Below are positions 11,984 to 24,536 of a DNA stretch of 64,000 bases, piece by piece. The notes under the pieces are model-generated. The model worked only from the letters and a program-made list of their open reading frames with translations, ran no database searches and was not told the origin of the DNA. This DNA is from Kudoa neothunni (taxonomy: Eukaryota; Cnidaria): positions 8,618,001-8,682,000 of the forward strand of contig OZ199839.1 of assembly GCA_964304625.1 (NCBI GenBank). Reading direction: 5' to 3'. A program made the translations under genes and the position numbers. The first letter of the stretch is position 1, and the number at the start of each line of letters is the position of its first letter.

Positions 11984-14900
11984 AAGATTTGTGAGTCGGA
12001 TTTATAGTTTTGTTACAAAATGTTAGTGGTCAAACCGAATTAGTTTAGTTTTTCTTGTACATGTACTACTTATATAATGTGTTTTTTTTATCTGGTGATT
12101 AGAGGGGTTTATATCAAATTTCAGCCCAAATATTTTATGGGGATGGAAATTTAAATGTTTCATAACTTATTTATTATATATTTACACAAAATAAGTTCTA
12201 ATTCGTCTCATTTATTAATATACAAAATAAGCCACCTTCATTTAATAATTTGATTGAGCTCTCTGTTATCTAACAACCTGAGGATGGTAGGGAACTGTAA
12301 ATAATTGTTTTATAATGACTTGATCCACACAAAATTTTTTTTGTATGAAACTTAAAATTTGAAGCTCATTAGAACGCAATAATAAAAAGGGATAGATTAA
12401 GAAAAACATTCGAAACAGAGGTTTTAATTAGGTAACAGTAGAAACGCTATAAATAACTATAAATATGAGTTAAAAGTTTGTAAGAATAAATTTTTCCTAT
12501 GTTTAAAACTAAAAGCCGATTAAGAGAACAATGATGTTGATCCTGGCATTCCTGTTGAAGTGCGTACTCCACGTAATGCATGTCAAAACCTAATACTTCA
12601 GTATTTGCGGTAAATGAAATACATATATTTTATAAAGAGGTTTTTAACGAGTTGTTTAATAAAATTTTTCATAGCTGTTATTCCATCAGATCGATGTAGC
12701 CCTTACCACATGAACATACTTAGACGACTGGCAAGAGATGCCGTTTGAATTTCGCGTATTCTTTTATAATTTTACCAGTAACATTTAAAATGGTTGGCGT
12801 GAATTACGATTATTAATTTTTTTTAAATTCCTGAAACGTTTGACCATATTATAAGTATTCGCTCTCTGAGGGTTAAACATAATGGATTGTCCATCCTTAG
12901 TACATTTTACTATGTTAATGTTAAATAATAGCATTTTTTATTGAATAATAAACGTCAAAGTTCGTTTTGCGGCTTTAACATTGTGTGGTCTCTCAATTCT
13001 TCTAATCCCGGTCCCATTCCGTTGTAAGTGTCAGCCTTTACAATGGGTTACACGCGATGCGGTATCACTCCGGGGACCGATAACTCGTGAGTATACTCAA
13101 ATTTGAATAATCTTAAGATGTTATTGTAATATTTTACTTTATAAAAATTATGTAATTTCTACTTGTTTCTTACACTCTATGGATATTTTAAATAATTCTT
13201 CTTCTAATGCTTACGTTTATTGATATGTAATAGAGATATTTTCGGTTAAAAAGTCTTTTATATATTCGAAGCTGTAGAGTTCACGAATCATCCCCATGAG
13301 CTCACGTTTTCAATTTCCCATAAATAATCATTTTCCACTAACCATTTCCAATAACAAATAATTGCATAAATTTACAATTCCATCCACCAATCCTAAAAAA
13401 CGCTCACTTTCCTATTTAATAATCAAAATCCGATTCTCTAAAAACTGGTGAAAGAAATTACTCGAGTAACTTGCGCCAACCTCCAATTCTTGCCATGGGA
13501 ATCGATTCCATCCCCGCTGTCCTAAAAATCTCATAAAGCGGTTGCGGCGTTAAAAATATCGCATCATCTGTATGAGCGAACCTTTTATTAATTCCGAACT
13601 ATTAGTTTTATTTTTCCTTGCTTTCTATGCGTTTTTTGTGCCCGGATACAACAGAAGCATTTAAATTGTTTTCGTGAATTAAATATTTCATCTTCAGTGA
13701 CTTCTAAATAGGATCAGCCAATGTTTCAGAGGTAACTGGGGAATGTTGTTATTTTCTCATCACTGGAGCTTCCATATTCATAAATTCTAAAATTTGCGCT
13801 TCATTAATATTTTTATGGTCGAAATTTGATTTTTTTAACTTAAGATCGATTTCTTAACTTTTAATATATTACTTTATAATAATTGGACCAAAATCGAATG
13901 ATTATTCAGTTTTCATTGTAATTCAAGCCATCATTATCATCAAAACTGTATCCAACCATTAAAAACAATGTGATATTATTTGCATTTTAACGACATTCCA
14001 AAATTTTTTTTCATAAGAAATATACGATATTGAGAGTCTATTTATTTGATTACAATCGAAGTTTAAACAAAAAATGACTCCGATTATAATAAATGTTTTT
14101 GTGTATAAAAATATAAAGATTGATAAACAGCCTGTTTCATCTGTTTTAACAAGGTATTTTATTCTTGGGAATGAATATTAATCCGGTGTGGACTAGTTCT
14201 AAAAATGGAAGACAGCTAGAATGATTATAAATTTCGTTATTGTCATTTTTAAGTTATTTTTTTTAATTAAATTAAATAATCCCTAAATATCTCTGGATTA
14301 ATATACTATCTCGCACTTTAAGAATTATGGGTTCGAGTTTACTATAAACTCTTCATTCATATTAGATGTTCATGTTGGATAATTACCAACGTTTCAATTT
14401 GATAATAAAAACTTAATTATATTTACGACGCACTTACAACACAGCTGCATGTCGTCGGTAAAGATGTAACTTCTCTCCACATAAGTTTTCACTTAAATCA
14501 TACTTTTTTAATTTCTGTGTTACAATTAGTATGAGTTCAAATTTTATATGATTATATTTTCGAATATTTTTATGTTAGTTCTAATAATTTTGAAATAATA
14601 TGTAATAAATTATTTCATAATATTTATAAATAATAATTGGATGTTGCAGACAGAATATTGCTGTTTGTTAAAATTAATCCCCATCTAGGGTTTATATAAT
14701 TTCTTAATAAATTGAAGTCTTCCATCTATCAACGAGTTCGATGTTAAACGATATTTTGTTACCATAAGAGTTTAATCTACATATATTAAAATTAACCATG
14801 TATCCTATAAAACCGACCCAAACTCACATCCTCGGCTTTTTACTTGATTTACATCCCAATTTAAGTATTTTTAAAAATAATTTTTAATGACCAAAAATAA

Positions 14901-15030
14901 AAAATGTTATATTATTCAAATAATTTATTTGTACATTTTTCTATAAAATTCATAATTTGTTTCGTTTATTGTGTTTACTACTTTCACTTCAACCCATTTT
15001 AGCATTTGTAATTACCTTGATAAGGAAACT
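11984..15030. other. Long AT-rich stretch without a recognised gene
   Basis: About 3 kb. A TTAA site at 12874-12877 is preceded by CTCTCTGAGGG, like the piggyBac-1 end, but no partner was found. A more GC-rich block lies at 12980-13090 and another at 13450-13560; neither has an open frame or RNA fold I can support. Confidence 0.45.
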
Positions 15031-15421
15031 ACCACATTACCTCGAAGATACGACTTCCGTTGAAAATAAGACCTAATGCAATTCTTAAGGTTGTATTTAA
15101 TATAAGACCGATCTCGAAAATAAGACGTAATGATATTTTGAGTGGGAATTTTAAATAAGACGTGATTTTGTTTCAGAATACTTTGGCAGTGGTTATTCGA
15201 TAGGAATATAATTAAGGGTTGTAATTACAATGAAACTAAATAATTAAGTTTTCTATAAAGGTATTAACAATTTGTATTTATAAAATAACTCAATCTATAT
15301 TTTAATATAGATAGTCACATAGGAGCATAGTTATTTCGATTTAGTTTCATCAATATAAAACCTAGTAGTTATTTCTTGTGTAGACCTATTAAGACTGGGT
15401 CTTATTCTCAAGGAAATTGGG
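15031..15421. mobile_element. Degenerate non-autonomous DNA element with AAATAAGAC repeats
   Basis: The ends are imperfect inverted repeats: CCACATTACCTCGAAGATAC at 15032, and CCAATTTCCTTGAGAATAAG on the opposite strand at 15420. Inside the left end, a short motif recurs in direct orientation: GAAAATAAGACCTAATG, TATAAGACCG, GAAAATAAGACGTAATG and AAATAAGACGTGAT. The arrangement resembles MITE families whose ends read as GTCTTATTTTCGGGG. No coding capacity. No clear target duplication. Confidence 0.5.
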
Positions 15422-16149
15422 CATTTAAATAGATATGAAAACAACAAAATTTTGAGTGATGTAGCTATTATTTTTCTGTTGGCTCCAATTATTTTATTAC
15501 ATGGGATATTTTATTTTATATATTAAAATCTTGACATTTTTTGTCAACGATACAAACAAAATAATAGTTACGCCAGGATTTTAGGGGTTGATCCCAATAA
15601 AAAATGCGCATTAACCATCAATTTATGTGTATATTTGTGTAATTTAATGTATTTTGTCAGAAGATTATTTTTACTCGTGAAAAAATAAACTAAATTATGT
15701 GTATAAAAATTAACTTAGGTAATGTGTTCAACGAGTACTAAATTCTGTACGAAGTAGCATATGTACGCATTAGCTGTCATCCACTGTAAAGTCCTCGTAA
15801 ACTATTGGGAACGTTGAAATTCTTTTTCTTATTAAAAACTTCATAGGATTCGAATAATCCATTCAATTATGAGAATACACACAATAATTTATTTATCTCG
15901 TAACGCACGTAGGTGGGAACGATATTTAACGCTGAAAAATTTCTGTTATATCGGTAATAAGTAAATTTCTTTTTTGTCTAACATAGTTAAACTAATTGTA
16001 AGAATATTTTTTCAACAGAAAATTGCTTATTTTATTGTGATAATATACTCATTATAAACACACATAAATATTTAACCATTATTAATACAGAGAACTTAAA
16101 AAGATCAAACTTAGATTTATCTAAATTAGAAAAAATGGACCATTTATAG
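15422..16149. other. AT-rich spacer
   Basis: I see nothing supportable between the MITE-like repeat and the 3' end of CYSTM-like copy 3. Confidence 0.45.
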
Positions 16150-16600
16150 TTAATTGAAAATACAATCTAAACAGTAACAAAGGGCACAAAATCCTAAACA
16201 ACCAGTCAACCATCCATTATTTCCTCGCCGTTCCACAACTTTTTCTTTATAGTAAACTATAGTAAACAGATAAATGACTTTTAGCTGGCTATATTGTTCA
16301 TTAACTACCTTTTGTTGGTTGCTGATTTGGGGGAGTGTACGCGGGAGGATTATGAGGATATGGTGGTCCACCATGATGTGGCTGTGAGGGTCCATAGATA
16401 GGTGCATGGGATTGTGGGTATGGTTGTGCAGAATATGTGTTAGGAGGATAAGCATGTGAAGGTTGTGGCGGAGGTGGAGGTATTGGTGGATATGAGGGTT
16501 CACCATATGAGACCGGTGGATGTTGAATTGGAGGGTCTATTCCTTGGGGATATTCATAGTTAGGATACGGTGGGCCGTAATTGTTATTTCCTGTATCCAT
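16150..16600 (-). CDS. Pro/Tyr-rich protein with Cys-rich CYSTM-like tail (copy 3)
   Basis: Exons 16600..16309 and 16256..16150, with a 52-bp phase-1 intron (GTAGTTAATG...CTATAG). The product is 132 aa. Residues 1-97 are a Pro/Tyr/His-rich tract (MDTGNNNYGPPYPNYEYP; runs such as YPPIPPPPPQPSHAYPP). Exon 2 gives VYYKEKVVERRGN and then GWLTGCLGFCALCYCLDCIF, a Cys-rich hydrophobic tail of the CYSTM type (compare STCLTACWTALCCCCLWDML at the end of human CYSTM1). Six Cys in the tail suggest palmitoylation or close packing at a membrane. Reading exon 1 alone would stop in the intron and hide the tail. The family has an intact member here, in contrast to copy 2. Function is unknown. Confidence 0.78.
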
Positions 16601-17880
16601 TCGTCACCTTGTCTAATAATACTAAGATTATCATTAGATGAAATTAAGTGATAAAACCGTTCTTTAATATTATCGGTTTAAGTCGCTCAAATCTTATATT
16701 ATGATTAAATTGTAAATTTTTTAAATATTTTTAATACTTAAAACAAACTTGATTACTTTGCGGTGTAGGCGGTCACCTGAAGCAATACGAAAAATTATAC
16801 CGACAATAAAAATCAATGCGTTACGTTTTATTAGCTCTTAACAAAAGATAATAAAACGACAGGTTTGGAATTAACTGCCATTAATGCTCTCAGAAAATTA
16901 ATCTATAATTGGGTAAAACTGCAGAACGATGGCCCTAATGCTAATAAGCGGTAACGAACAAATTTGGTCGTGCAAACTGCGTTATTTTTGTTGTTTTTTA
17001 GTATTGATGCAATATGATCTCATATTGAATATTCTATTTGATATAAATGTTAGTTGTTGTAATCTATTTTATACCTCCTGGTCCCTCGCACTCATTTATA
17101 CAGAGTATATCACTGAATCGCGTAAAACACCCTTTACATGTTCTAAAAGTTAAGTACGACTGATGATTTGGATGCATTATCACAATTTCTCCGTAGCGAT
17201 TGCCTCTTATTAAATTTAGGAATCTATAAAAATAGGAACTTAATAATTTATAAAATCATTAGATATTCATTTGTAGATGATGTTTAACGTTAAAGCAACA
17301 AAAAAATATGGGCTAAAATCTACTCATATCTATTAGAAAGTGTTTAATTCATGTTACACAATTCTAATTCGTAATTTTGGGATTATTGATCGGTCTACCT
17401 ATTATCTATAGTAGTTAAATGCGGCCAGGATTCTGCAATTTTAGCGTAATTAATATTATTGAATGTATTAATCGCTAAATTCCCCCTTTTAAGTGATTGA
17501 AAATACGTTTTATTTTTTTTTTCTAAAATGAAAAATGATTTTCGTATTTTATAGGGAACGCCCTATGCTTTTCTGATAACTTCGGAAAAAACGTAACGTA
17601 ATATTACATCTGGGAATTTGACGATATATTAACACCATAAATTTCGTCAAGTAAATTTTTTCTTATAATTTTGTTAAGTGACTCTTTCGATTTATTATTA
17701 TGAATATTAACTCAATAAATAAGTTTAACTTTCTCTATGTACTCAACCTATTAATTTTTTTTTCGATTTTCCAGATATCCAAATAATGAATATGATTATT
17801 TATATAACGGAGAAAACCACAAATTTTTGATGAAAATAGAAAGTCAAATATTTTGAAACTCCATAATCATAAATTTATAA
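16150..17880. repeat. Segmental duplication, copy B
   Basis: Partner of 9211-10450. The similarity covers CYSTM-like copy 3, its upstream region to about 16860, then resumes near 17440 (AAATTCCCCCTTTTAAGTG) and runs to about 17880. The 16870-17440 portion has no counterpart in copy A, so it was inserted here or lost there. It holds no gene I recognise. Confidence 0.7.
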
Positions 17881-18450
17881 AAAAGAAGTGTTAATTCTCC
17901 CCACTTATTATGGTGTTTTAAGAGCTTTAACAACACAGTTTATAACTTTAATTATGCGTTTTAGGCTTGCTGCATTAGTTGATAAAAAATAATCAGATGT
18001 TTTATAACAAGTTGAGATTAAACAATTTAATTTTTATAAAATTAATTTTTATTAACATCCAACCTATAAGAAAATAAATAATACCACTCTAACAGAACAT
18101 AATTTTTTTAATATTTTTACTAATTTTATGGTATTAGTCCTATTGTGGAGGAAGGAGAAGTTTAATTATTGTTTTTTGCGATTTCGACCCATCGTTTAAT
18201 CATAAAAAATTTTAAGTTCAACCGAAATAAAGTTAAATTTGAATTAAAAATTTTTTATAAAATTAGACATTCCTTCATGAAAAATGTTGAGTGTTAATTA
18301 TATTTCTACTTAGCTGCAGCGTATGAATTTTCCAAATTCATAACAGCGATGCTTCAACAATTATTCACTCGATGATAAGATACAAAATAAATCTAGAAGT
18401 AATACGATATTAAAAACACTTATTTTTGAGTTGTTATTGAATATGTCGAA
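17881..18450. other. AT-rich spacer before the hAT remnant
   Basis: No gene seen. The left terminus of the hAT element should lie here, but no terminal repeat could be identified. Confidence 0.4.
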
Positions 18451-20200
18451 ATTTAAAGTACGCGTGTTTGAACTTGTCTCCCTAGCGTGTTAAATCCGTT
18501 GACATTGAAGATAGGGAAAGAAAAGTTGATTCCGAAAAGAGAACTTTCAAAGAAGATTGGACAATAAAATACTTTATTGTTAAGAATTTTGATAGATGTC
18601 TGTGTTTGATTTGCCAAGAAAGTGTCGCAGTCAAAAACATTACTAATATTAAAAGACACTATGAAACTCATCATAGTCGTCACGACGGATTTACAGAATT
18701 AAAAGAGAAAAAGAAATAGGATGCATACAAAAAATTTGACATAACAATCATCATTTTTTACAAATCAAGTTGAAAATAATTGTAAAATTCCTTTGGCTAG
18801 TTATGAAATATCAAATTTGATCGCGGAAAGGATAAAACATTTTATTGATTGGAATTTTTCAAATATATTCTATTAAAGTTTCTGAAATAATGTGCCCTGA
18901 GAAAAAAAAATTGTTCTCCGAAATCAGTCTATCAGGAAGAACTGTTGCGAGACGTATCGAGGATATAGCAGGAACTGTAGGAACTAACCTTATAAATGTT
19001 TTCGAATGGCTTGAATATTTTTCCATTGCTATCGATGAAATTACCGATATGATGGATACCACACAACTTGCAGTTTTTGTGAGGGATGTAACATCACAAT
19101 TGGACCTTGTTGAAGAATTTGCGATAATGATTCAATGAAAAGCACCACGGCAGGAAAGAATATATTCAATTGTATTATGAAATGAAACTTAACATATCAA
19201 AATTAATTAGGGTTACAACGGATGGAGCACCAGCAATGGTGGATGAAAAAATGGTTTTGTTGCCTGGCTAGATAATTATATTGGTAATAATAGAAGTCCT
19301 GTTAAACTACATTGTATTCTTCACCAAGACACACTTTTCGCCAAATCATTACCCCCTAAACAAGTTATGACGTCTGTTATAAAATCTGTAAATTTAAAGA
19401 ATTTTTGAATGACTTGGAAACTGAATACGGAGATCTGACATACTTTTCCATTATTAGATGGCTAAATTGTGGAAACATATTACAAAGAGTGTATGTTCCG
19501 AGAAATGAGATTTCCGATTTTCTAGCAGCTAAAAATCAAGACAACTCTTGTTTCAAGATCCACAGTGGATTGCTAAATTGGCATTTTTGACTGATATTTC
19601 CAAACACATTAATAACTTAAACCTCGAGCTCCAAGGAAAAAACAAACTAGCGTCCGACATGTTTTATCATATCACCTCCTTTGAAAGATAACCACAACTT
19701 TGGGAAAATCAGCTTCAAAGGGGGTAATTATTCTCATTTTCCTAACCTACAAAATCATAAAAACAATTTACAAGATGATTTTTTTTCAGCCAGTGTTACT
19801 GATTTAAAGGATGAATTTTCTTCTTAGGTTCACGACTTTGGAAATTACAGACGTAATTTTGAACTTTTCAATACCTCGTATGGAATCGACGTAGAATAAA
19901 CAGATAAAAGGTATCAATTAGAAATAATTGACCTGCAATCGGATAAAGATCTAAAGTCGAAATTTTTGGGTGTGTCTACTATAAACCTTTACAAAAACTA
20001 TCTATTACTGACTGGAAAATAAAAGAATTTATTAGAAAACTCGAGATTAAAATATATCAAAAGTACGTCGCGGAGTAGGTTACGTGATGAGCATCTCGAT
20101 AACATCTTGTTGCTCTCCACAACAAAGTTGGATATTTCCATCTCTGGAGTAGCGAAGAAGACAAAAAAACAAATTTCTCATTAATTATTGTATATCCATT
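18451..20200 (+). pseudogene. hAT transposase remnant, GTF2IRD2/ZBED-like
   Basis: A BED-like zinc finger, CLCLICQESVAVKNITNIKR then HYETHH, lies at about 18598-18675. Next come ASYEISNLIAERIKHF (near 18800), IMCPEKKKLFSEISLSGRTV with ARRIEDIAGTVG (18888-18990), and FSIAIDEITDMMDTTQLAVF (about 19018-19077), which holds a conserved Asp. YYEMKLNISKLIRVTTDGAP lies near 19170-19235. Near the end are LAFLTDISKHINNLNLELQG and KNKLASDMF (19580-19680). This order matches the domesticated and mobile GTF2IRD2/SCAND3/ZBED5 hAT group. The frame changes many times and stops are frequent, so this is a decayed copy. Terminal repeats and target duplication were not found. Confidence 0.82.
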
Positions 20201-22440
20201 TTACGAATAACTTAAGAAAATTAGTTTATTTTTCTCGCGACGCGCTGAAACGAAATAATTTTGAATATTGCAATGTGAATGTCTTAAGTCAGTATCCAAT
20301 TGCGTTGTAAAAAATTCATTACAGCTAAATAATTTATATATATTCTGACCCGGCTACCCATTCGGATTGCCGATCCCCGTCTTAAAGCAAAGGACGGAAC
20401 TTGGAAAAATTCCATGCGAAATGGTGAGATACCTTCAGTCCTAAAAAATTTAGCTTTTTTTACATCTCGCAATAAAATTTCACATAAACAAACAACTCAT
20501 TTTTAAGCTTTAACATCTATGCCAGTTTTTCGAAAAATCTGAAAATTTAAAACCAATGTAATAATTCGTCTATTTTTATCAAACACATGCTTAATCCACG
20601 ATACCATTCATAATGGGAAAGCATGAGTTATTTGACATAATAACACTCCAGACCTACGAGGAACAAAAATGATATGCGCTTACAAGTATTTTCCGCAATC
20701 GTTTACAACCGCCTCAGAGGGAACATGGATTACGAGGTTCCAAAGATTTCCACTAAGCATACTTTTGAAATAACTCAAATTCATTCAAAGTTGAATTTTT
20801 GTGATTGATGCCCTTATTAACAATGTAATCATCTATTAAATTCAAATTATCTGACATAACTTTCAAGAAAAAATTTTATTTAAATCAATCTCAGGTTAAA
20901 CTATTTTCTGATAAATGAGATAGGTAACACCAACTTAAACCGCGTTCTTCTCTAGTTAATCTTTATTTAATCAGTCAAATACATCAAATAATATCGGGTT
21001 TTATCATAGTATAACGTAAGTATTTCCATTTACTCGATATTTTGCAAAATTTCAGAATATTCAGTGTTAAATAATAATATCATTACGTCTATTTTATTTT
21101 AAAAATGTTAAATTAAAACGTTATACGATAATAAGTTTAGATCCATACAAAAGACACATATATTTAAAAAAATAATTATTAATGTTAGTTGATATTTTTG
21201 AGAATAACTTTAGCGCTTAAATGAAAGATACTTAAAGTATGAATTAGATACGAGACCGACGTATATTAAAACAATTAGAAGGTCAAACTGGGACCCCGAA
21301 ACTCCTTGCACTGTCCCGGGTGATTAAATATGTTAATCGAATCATTTGGCGAGTTTGTTTTTAAAATCGATGCTATACTTATACACACAAAAAAGAGTGT
21401 GTCATTTAAATCTTCGAAATTTTGGTCGAGGTTTTCACTTGAATAAATTATCTTATGGAGTATATTTTACTTTACAATTATTATCTTACTCTTTAATTTT
21501 TTATTTTTTGTTATAATTTCTGGTTACCATCAAATCGCTGTTTCTATTTTCAATTCAAAATAAACAAATAATCGCCTAAGATAAAATTAGACTATCACAT
21601 TTTCTAGAATATAATTCATTATCTAAGCATTAATTATCACCAAATATTCATCTACATTTTTTGAAGCCACTCTTAGTTACTAACGAGAAGGATTCATATG
21701 AAGAACTGAGTTCATGCATTACAGTAAGTTTGCACAATTTTGTGTCTTATTTTAATCCCCAAAGATTAAAGTATTAAATAATAATTTTTCAGTAATACAG
21801 ATAAATCAATTTAGGAATTGATATGAAATTTCGATAAAAAAACTCCACTCATAATTCTCATTTAGTGCTTTTCCGCGCGAATAGGCTCGTAGAGTCCTGG
21901 GTTATCGGTTAAGACTCATATAATTCATATTATTAGCATCTTTTAATACATTCTGTTTCCTTCAATATTGTTATAATAAGTAAATATGATACATATCTTC
22001 TTAAATTAATATTATAAAGAGTGTATCTATGCGAATAAGTTAACCTGCATATTCAAAAATGATTTGATAACTGATCACTATAAATTATATTCAAAATTAT
22101 TTCTGTAATTAATTTATAATAACCATTCATACTTTAATGACCATGTAATGAATTAAAAAATATTTTAGCCGTTTTCATTAATTTTTGTGGTAATTTTTAA
22201 CTAACGATTTATGTACTTAAAAGGAAATTACATTTTCGTGTAAATGCGACTGATTATCTGACAATGAAAATCACGTGGAATTTAAAATTTTATTTTTTAA
22301 TTGTGAAATGATAAAAATTTTAAACCTACTAGGCAGTTTTAGACGTGATAATAGTTGAATCTATATATTAATAAGTTTCAAGTATTTCTAACATTTTATT
22401 GCAATAAAAACATTTGAGAATTACAAAAATAAGTAATTTC
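20201..22440. other. AT-rich stretch without recognised gene
   Basis: About 2.2 kb. At 21280-21327 the sequence GGGACCCCGAAACTCC, then CTGTCCCGGGTGATTAA, resembles an end of the TTAA-type elements in this window, but no partner end is visible. Otherwise nothing supportable. Confidence 0.4.
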
Positions 22441-22455
22441 TAAACTAAAAAAAAT

Positions 22456-22461
22456 TTTATT
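22456..22461 (-). promoter_or_regulatory. Polyadenylation signal of the type I membrane protein gene
   Basis: AATAAA on the minus strand, about 20 nt beyond the TAA stop at 22484-22482, a typical position for a compact 3' UTR. Confidence 0.55.
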
Positions 22462-22481
22462 CTATTAAAGTATGACCAAAA

Positions 22482-24536
22482 TTAGATAAAATCATTTTGA
22501 TGTTTCACGAAGACACGGGATCTTTTCCGCGATCTATGGTAAACAAAACCTCCAGCAATCAGAGCTATAAGTGCCACCGCTACAATCACACTAGACACCG
22601 CAGTTACCTCTGTTTGACTCATTCCGTTATTCACTTGTATTGTTGGAGTTGCAGAGGTTTGATCGTGATCAGCAGCGTCCTTCTGGTGGGTTTCTTTATT
22701 TGGGCCTAAATTATGATGGGTTGTTTCTTTATTTGGGCCTACATTATGATGGGTTATTTCTTTATTTGGGCCTATATTATGACGGGTTGTTTCCTTCTTT
22801 TTAGGGATAGTATTTTTAGGATTGTTTCCTTCTGGTGGTGGAGTTAAAACATTTTCAATGTTTGGCTCTTCTTCTCTCGTTATTTCTCCGTCATCGTTTG
22901 TGATCAGATCTGGAACCGCTTCTAGTTTTGGAATATGTTCTACCACGTTTATTTCAGGAACTGCTTTAGATTTATGTGATTTGAATTGATCTTCCAATTT
23001 TTTGCCATTTTCCACCAACCGATTATAATATGTATTGACACGAAATAGATGACCATGAGTATCAGTTAATATTTTTTCGATTAGATTCTTTTTTTGTGTG
23101 AAAAGTTCTACATAATTTGTAATATCTCCTGAATCTGTATCAGCCGAATAATCCCAAGAAGATTTAATGTAAGCTGTCAATTTTAGTAAACTGTGATGCT
23201 TATTTTCATGAGTGAGCTTGTTTTCTATGTCTGTAATAACTTCAAGCACTTCAACGGTTAATTCCATATTTTTGATAGCAGTGTTTATTTTGTTAAGAAT
23301 TTCAGTATGCTTTGATTTGATCTCTATAATGAGATTATCCAACTGTTCAACTACTTGTTTCATATTGTTTGTATCGCCTTCCACATTCAGTTTGTCTTTT
23401 AAATGTTGATTCAACGAGGTAATAATAATTTTGAGCACTCCTTGGTTTTCCGAAGAAAATTGAATAAGTTGTTCGGATACTTTGGCAATTAGTTCTTCAA
23501 TCGTGCTAGTTTCCTTTTCAACTGTAACATGTAAATTATCAACACTCCGAATGTAATCCATTATTCTATTCATCTCATTATCGATTTTCGAGATATGAAC
23601 TCTTGCTATATCATTTTTCCAAGCTTCATACATTTTGATTTTCCCCTTCAACTCTTGGATAGATCTTTGCACAACGCCGCGAACATTAGTCATTGCGTTA
23701 ACTATCTCATTGTACTTTAAATACGTCTTAGAAATTATAGGATCCGCTTGGGGAATATTTTTTGTTTCATCACACACATTTTGAATCTGTTTTATAATAT
23801 GAGTTATATCAGTGAACAGGCCAATAAGTTTGTTTGTTTGTTTGTTAGGTTGAAACTACTGACAATATTTCTATAACCGAGATAGTCATTTTTATGATTG
23901 CCGTCACATATTGTTATCGCTTGTTTGATAGAATTGAAATATTTTTTCATTTCATTTTTCTTGTCACTCAAATCATTTGTAGAGAGCATAGCATTTCGTA
24001 TTTTGTCCATGAAATTTTTGTTGTCGGTTTTCAATTTGTCCCAAGCAGTTTTGGAAGTAGGAGCATCCAAAATTAATTGATCAAGTTCATTATAATAATC
24101 GTTTAATACATTTTTGATAACTGGAATATTTTCAGTGACAAACTGTGAATTTTTCAAAAATTTGAAAGTTGAGGTAATTTGTAAGAAGAAGTTTGTTGGT
24201 TTGGGGAAAATGGTGTTAGGGTTGATCAACGTTTTCTCTATTGGTCCGTGTAATTCACTTATTTTGCAAAGTCTACTCTCCTCTGCGTCATAATTGTAAT
24301 CACTTTCTTTGTATTGGTCAAAAGGGATATTTTTATTTTTCACACATTTGATTTCATGCATTGTGGTATAATCAACGTTATTTTTTACATTGAAGTTGTG
24401 TTGATTTCGAAACGAATCATCCACAAAGTGTCTAACATTGAGAGCCAAGCATCCGACTGTATATTTAAATATAATATTTACAATAAAATACGTAATTATT
24501 ACCAGACAAAAGTAGCGCTAGTTGTAATGTAATCAT
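22482..24536 (-). CDS. Predicted type I membrane protein with long helical ectodomain; frame broken at a TTTG repeat
   Basis: Exon 1 (24536..24503) and exon 2 (from 24456) join over a 46-bp intron (GTAATAAT...ATACAG, phase 1). The start reads MITLQLALLLSVGCLALN, a signal peptide. The Lys/Asn/Ile-rich ectodomain has heptad-like stretches (IKQIQNVCDE, VVEQLDNLIIEIKSK) that suggest coiled coils. Near the C-terminus are three 11-residue repeats, a transmembrane helix SSVIVAVALIALIAGGFVYH and a short basic tail ending QNDFI. Total about 670 aa. The N-terminal frame ends at 23804, while the C-terminal frame is open from about 23857 down to 22482. They overlap at a TTTG repeat, so one repeat unit more or less fuses them. 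An intron 23862..23787 with a weak GTCAGT donor is the alternative. No family recognised; probably a lineage-specific surface protein. Confidence 0.72.
22687..22798 (-). repeat. 33-bp coding tandem repeat, three copies
   Basis: Three near-identical 33-bp units encode HNIGPNKEITH, HNVGPNKETTH and HNLGPNKETHQ in the membrane-proximal stalk of the type I membrane protein. The units differ by a few bases, so they are a recent internal duplication. Confidence 0.85.
23829..23846. repeat. (TTTG)n microsatellite in coding sequence
   Basis: About four TTTG units (CAAA on the coding strand). The two long open frames of the membrane protein gene overlap here, offset by one base, which equals a 4-bp slip. 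Confidence 0.85.

Noticed and set aside
12860-12877. CTCTCTGAGGGTTAA as a piggyBac end
   Set aside because: Only one end was visible and no transposase piece lies nearby.
12980-13095. GC-richer block as a possible RNA gene or exon
   Set aside because: No open frame, no tRNA boxes and no stable fold that I could draw with confidence.
22482-23777. C-terminal half of the membrane protein as a gene starting at 23777
   Set aside because: The first codon there is GTG, and coding character continues upstream; it is the continuation of the gene that starts at 24536.
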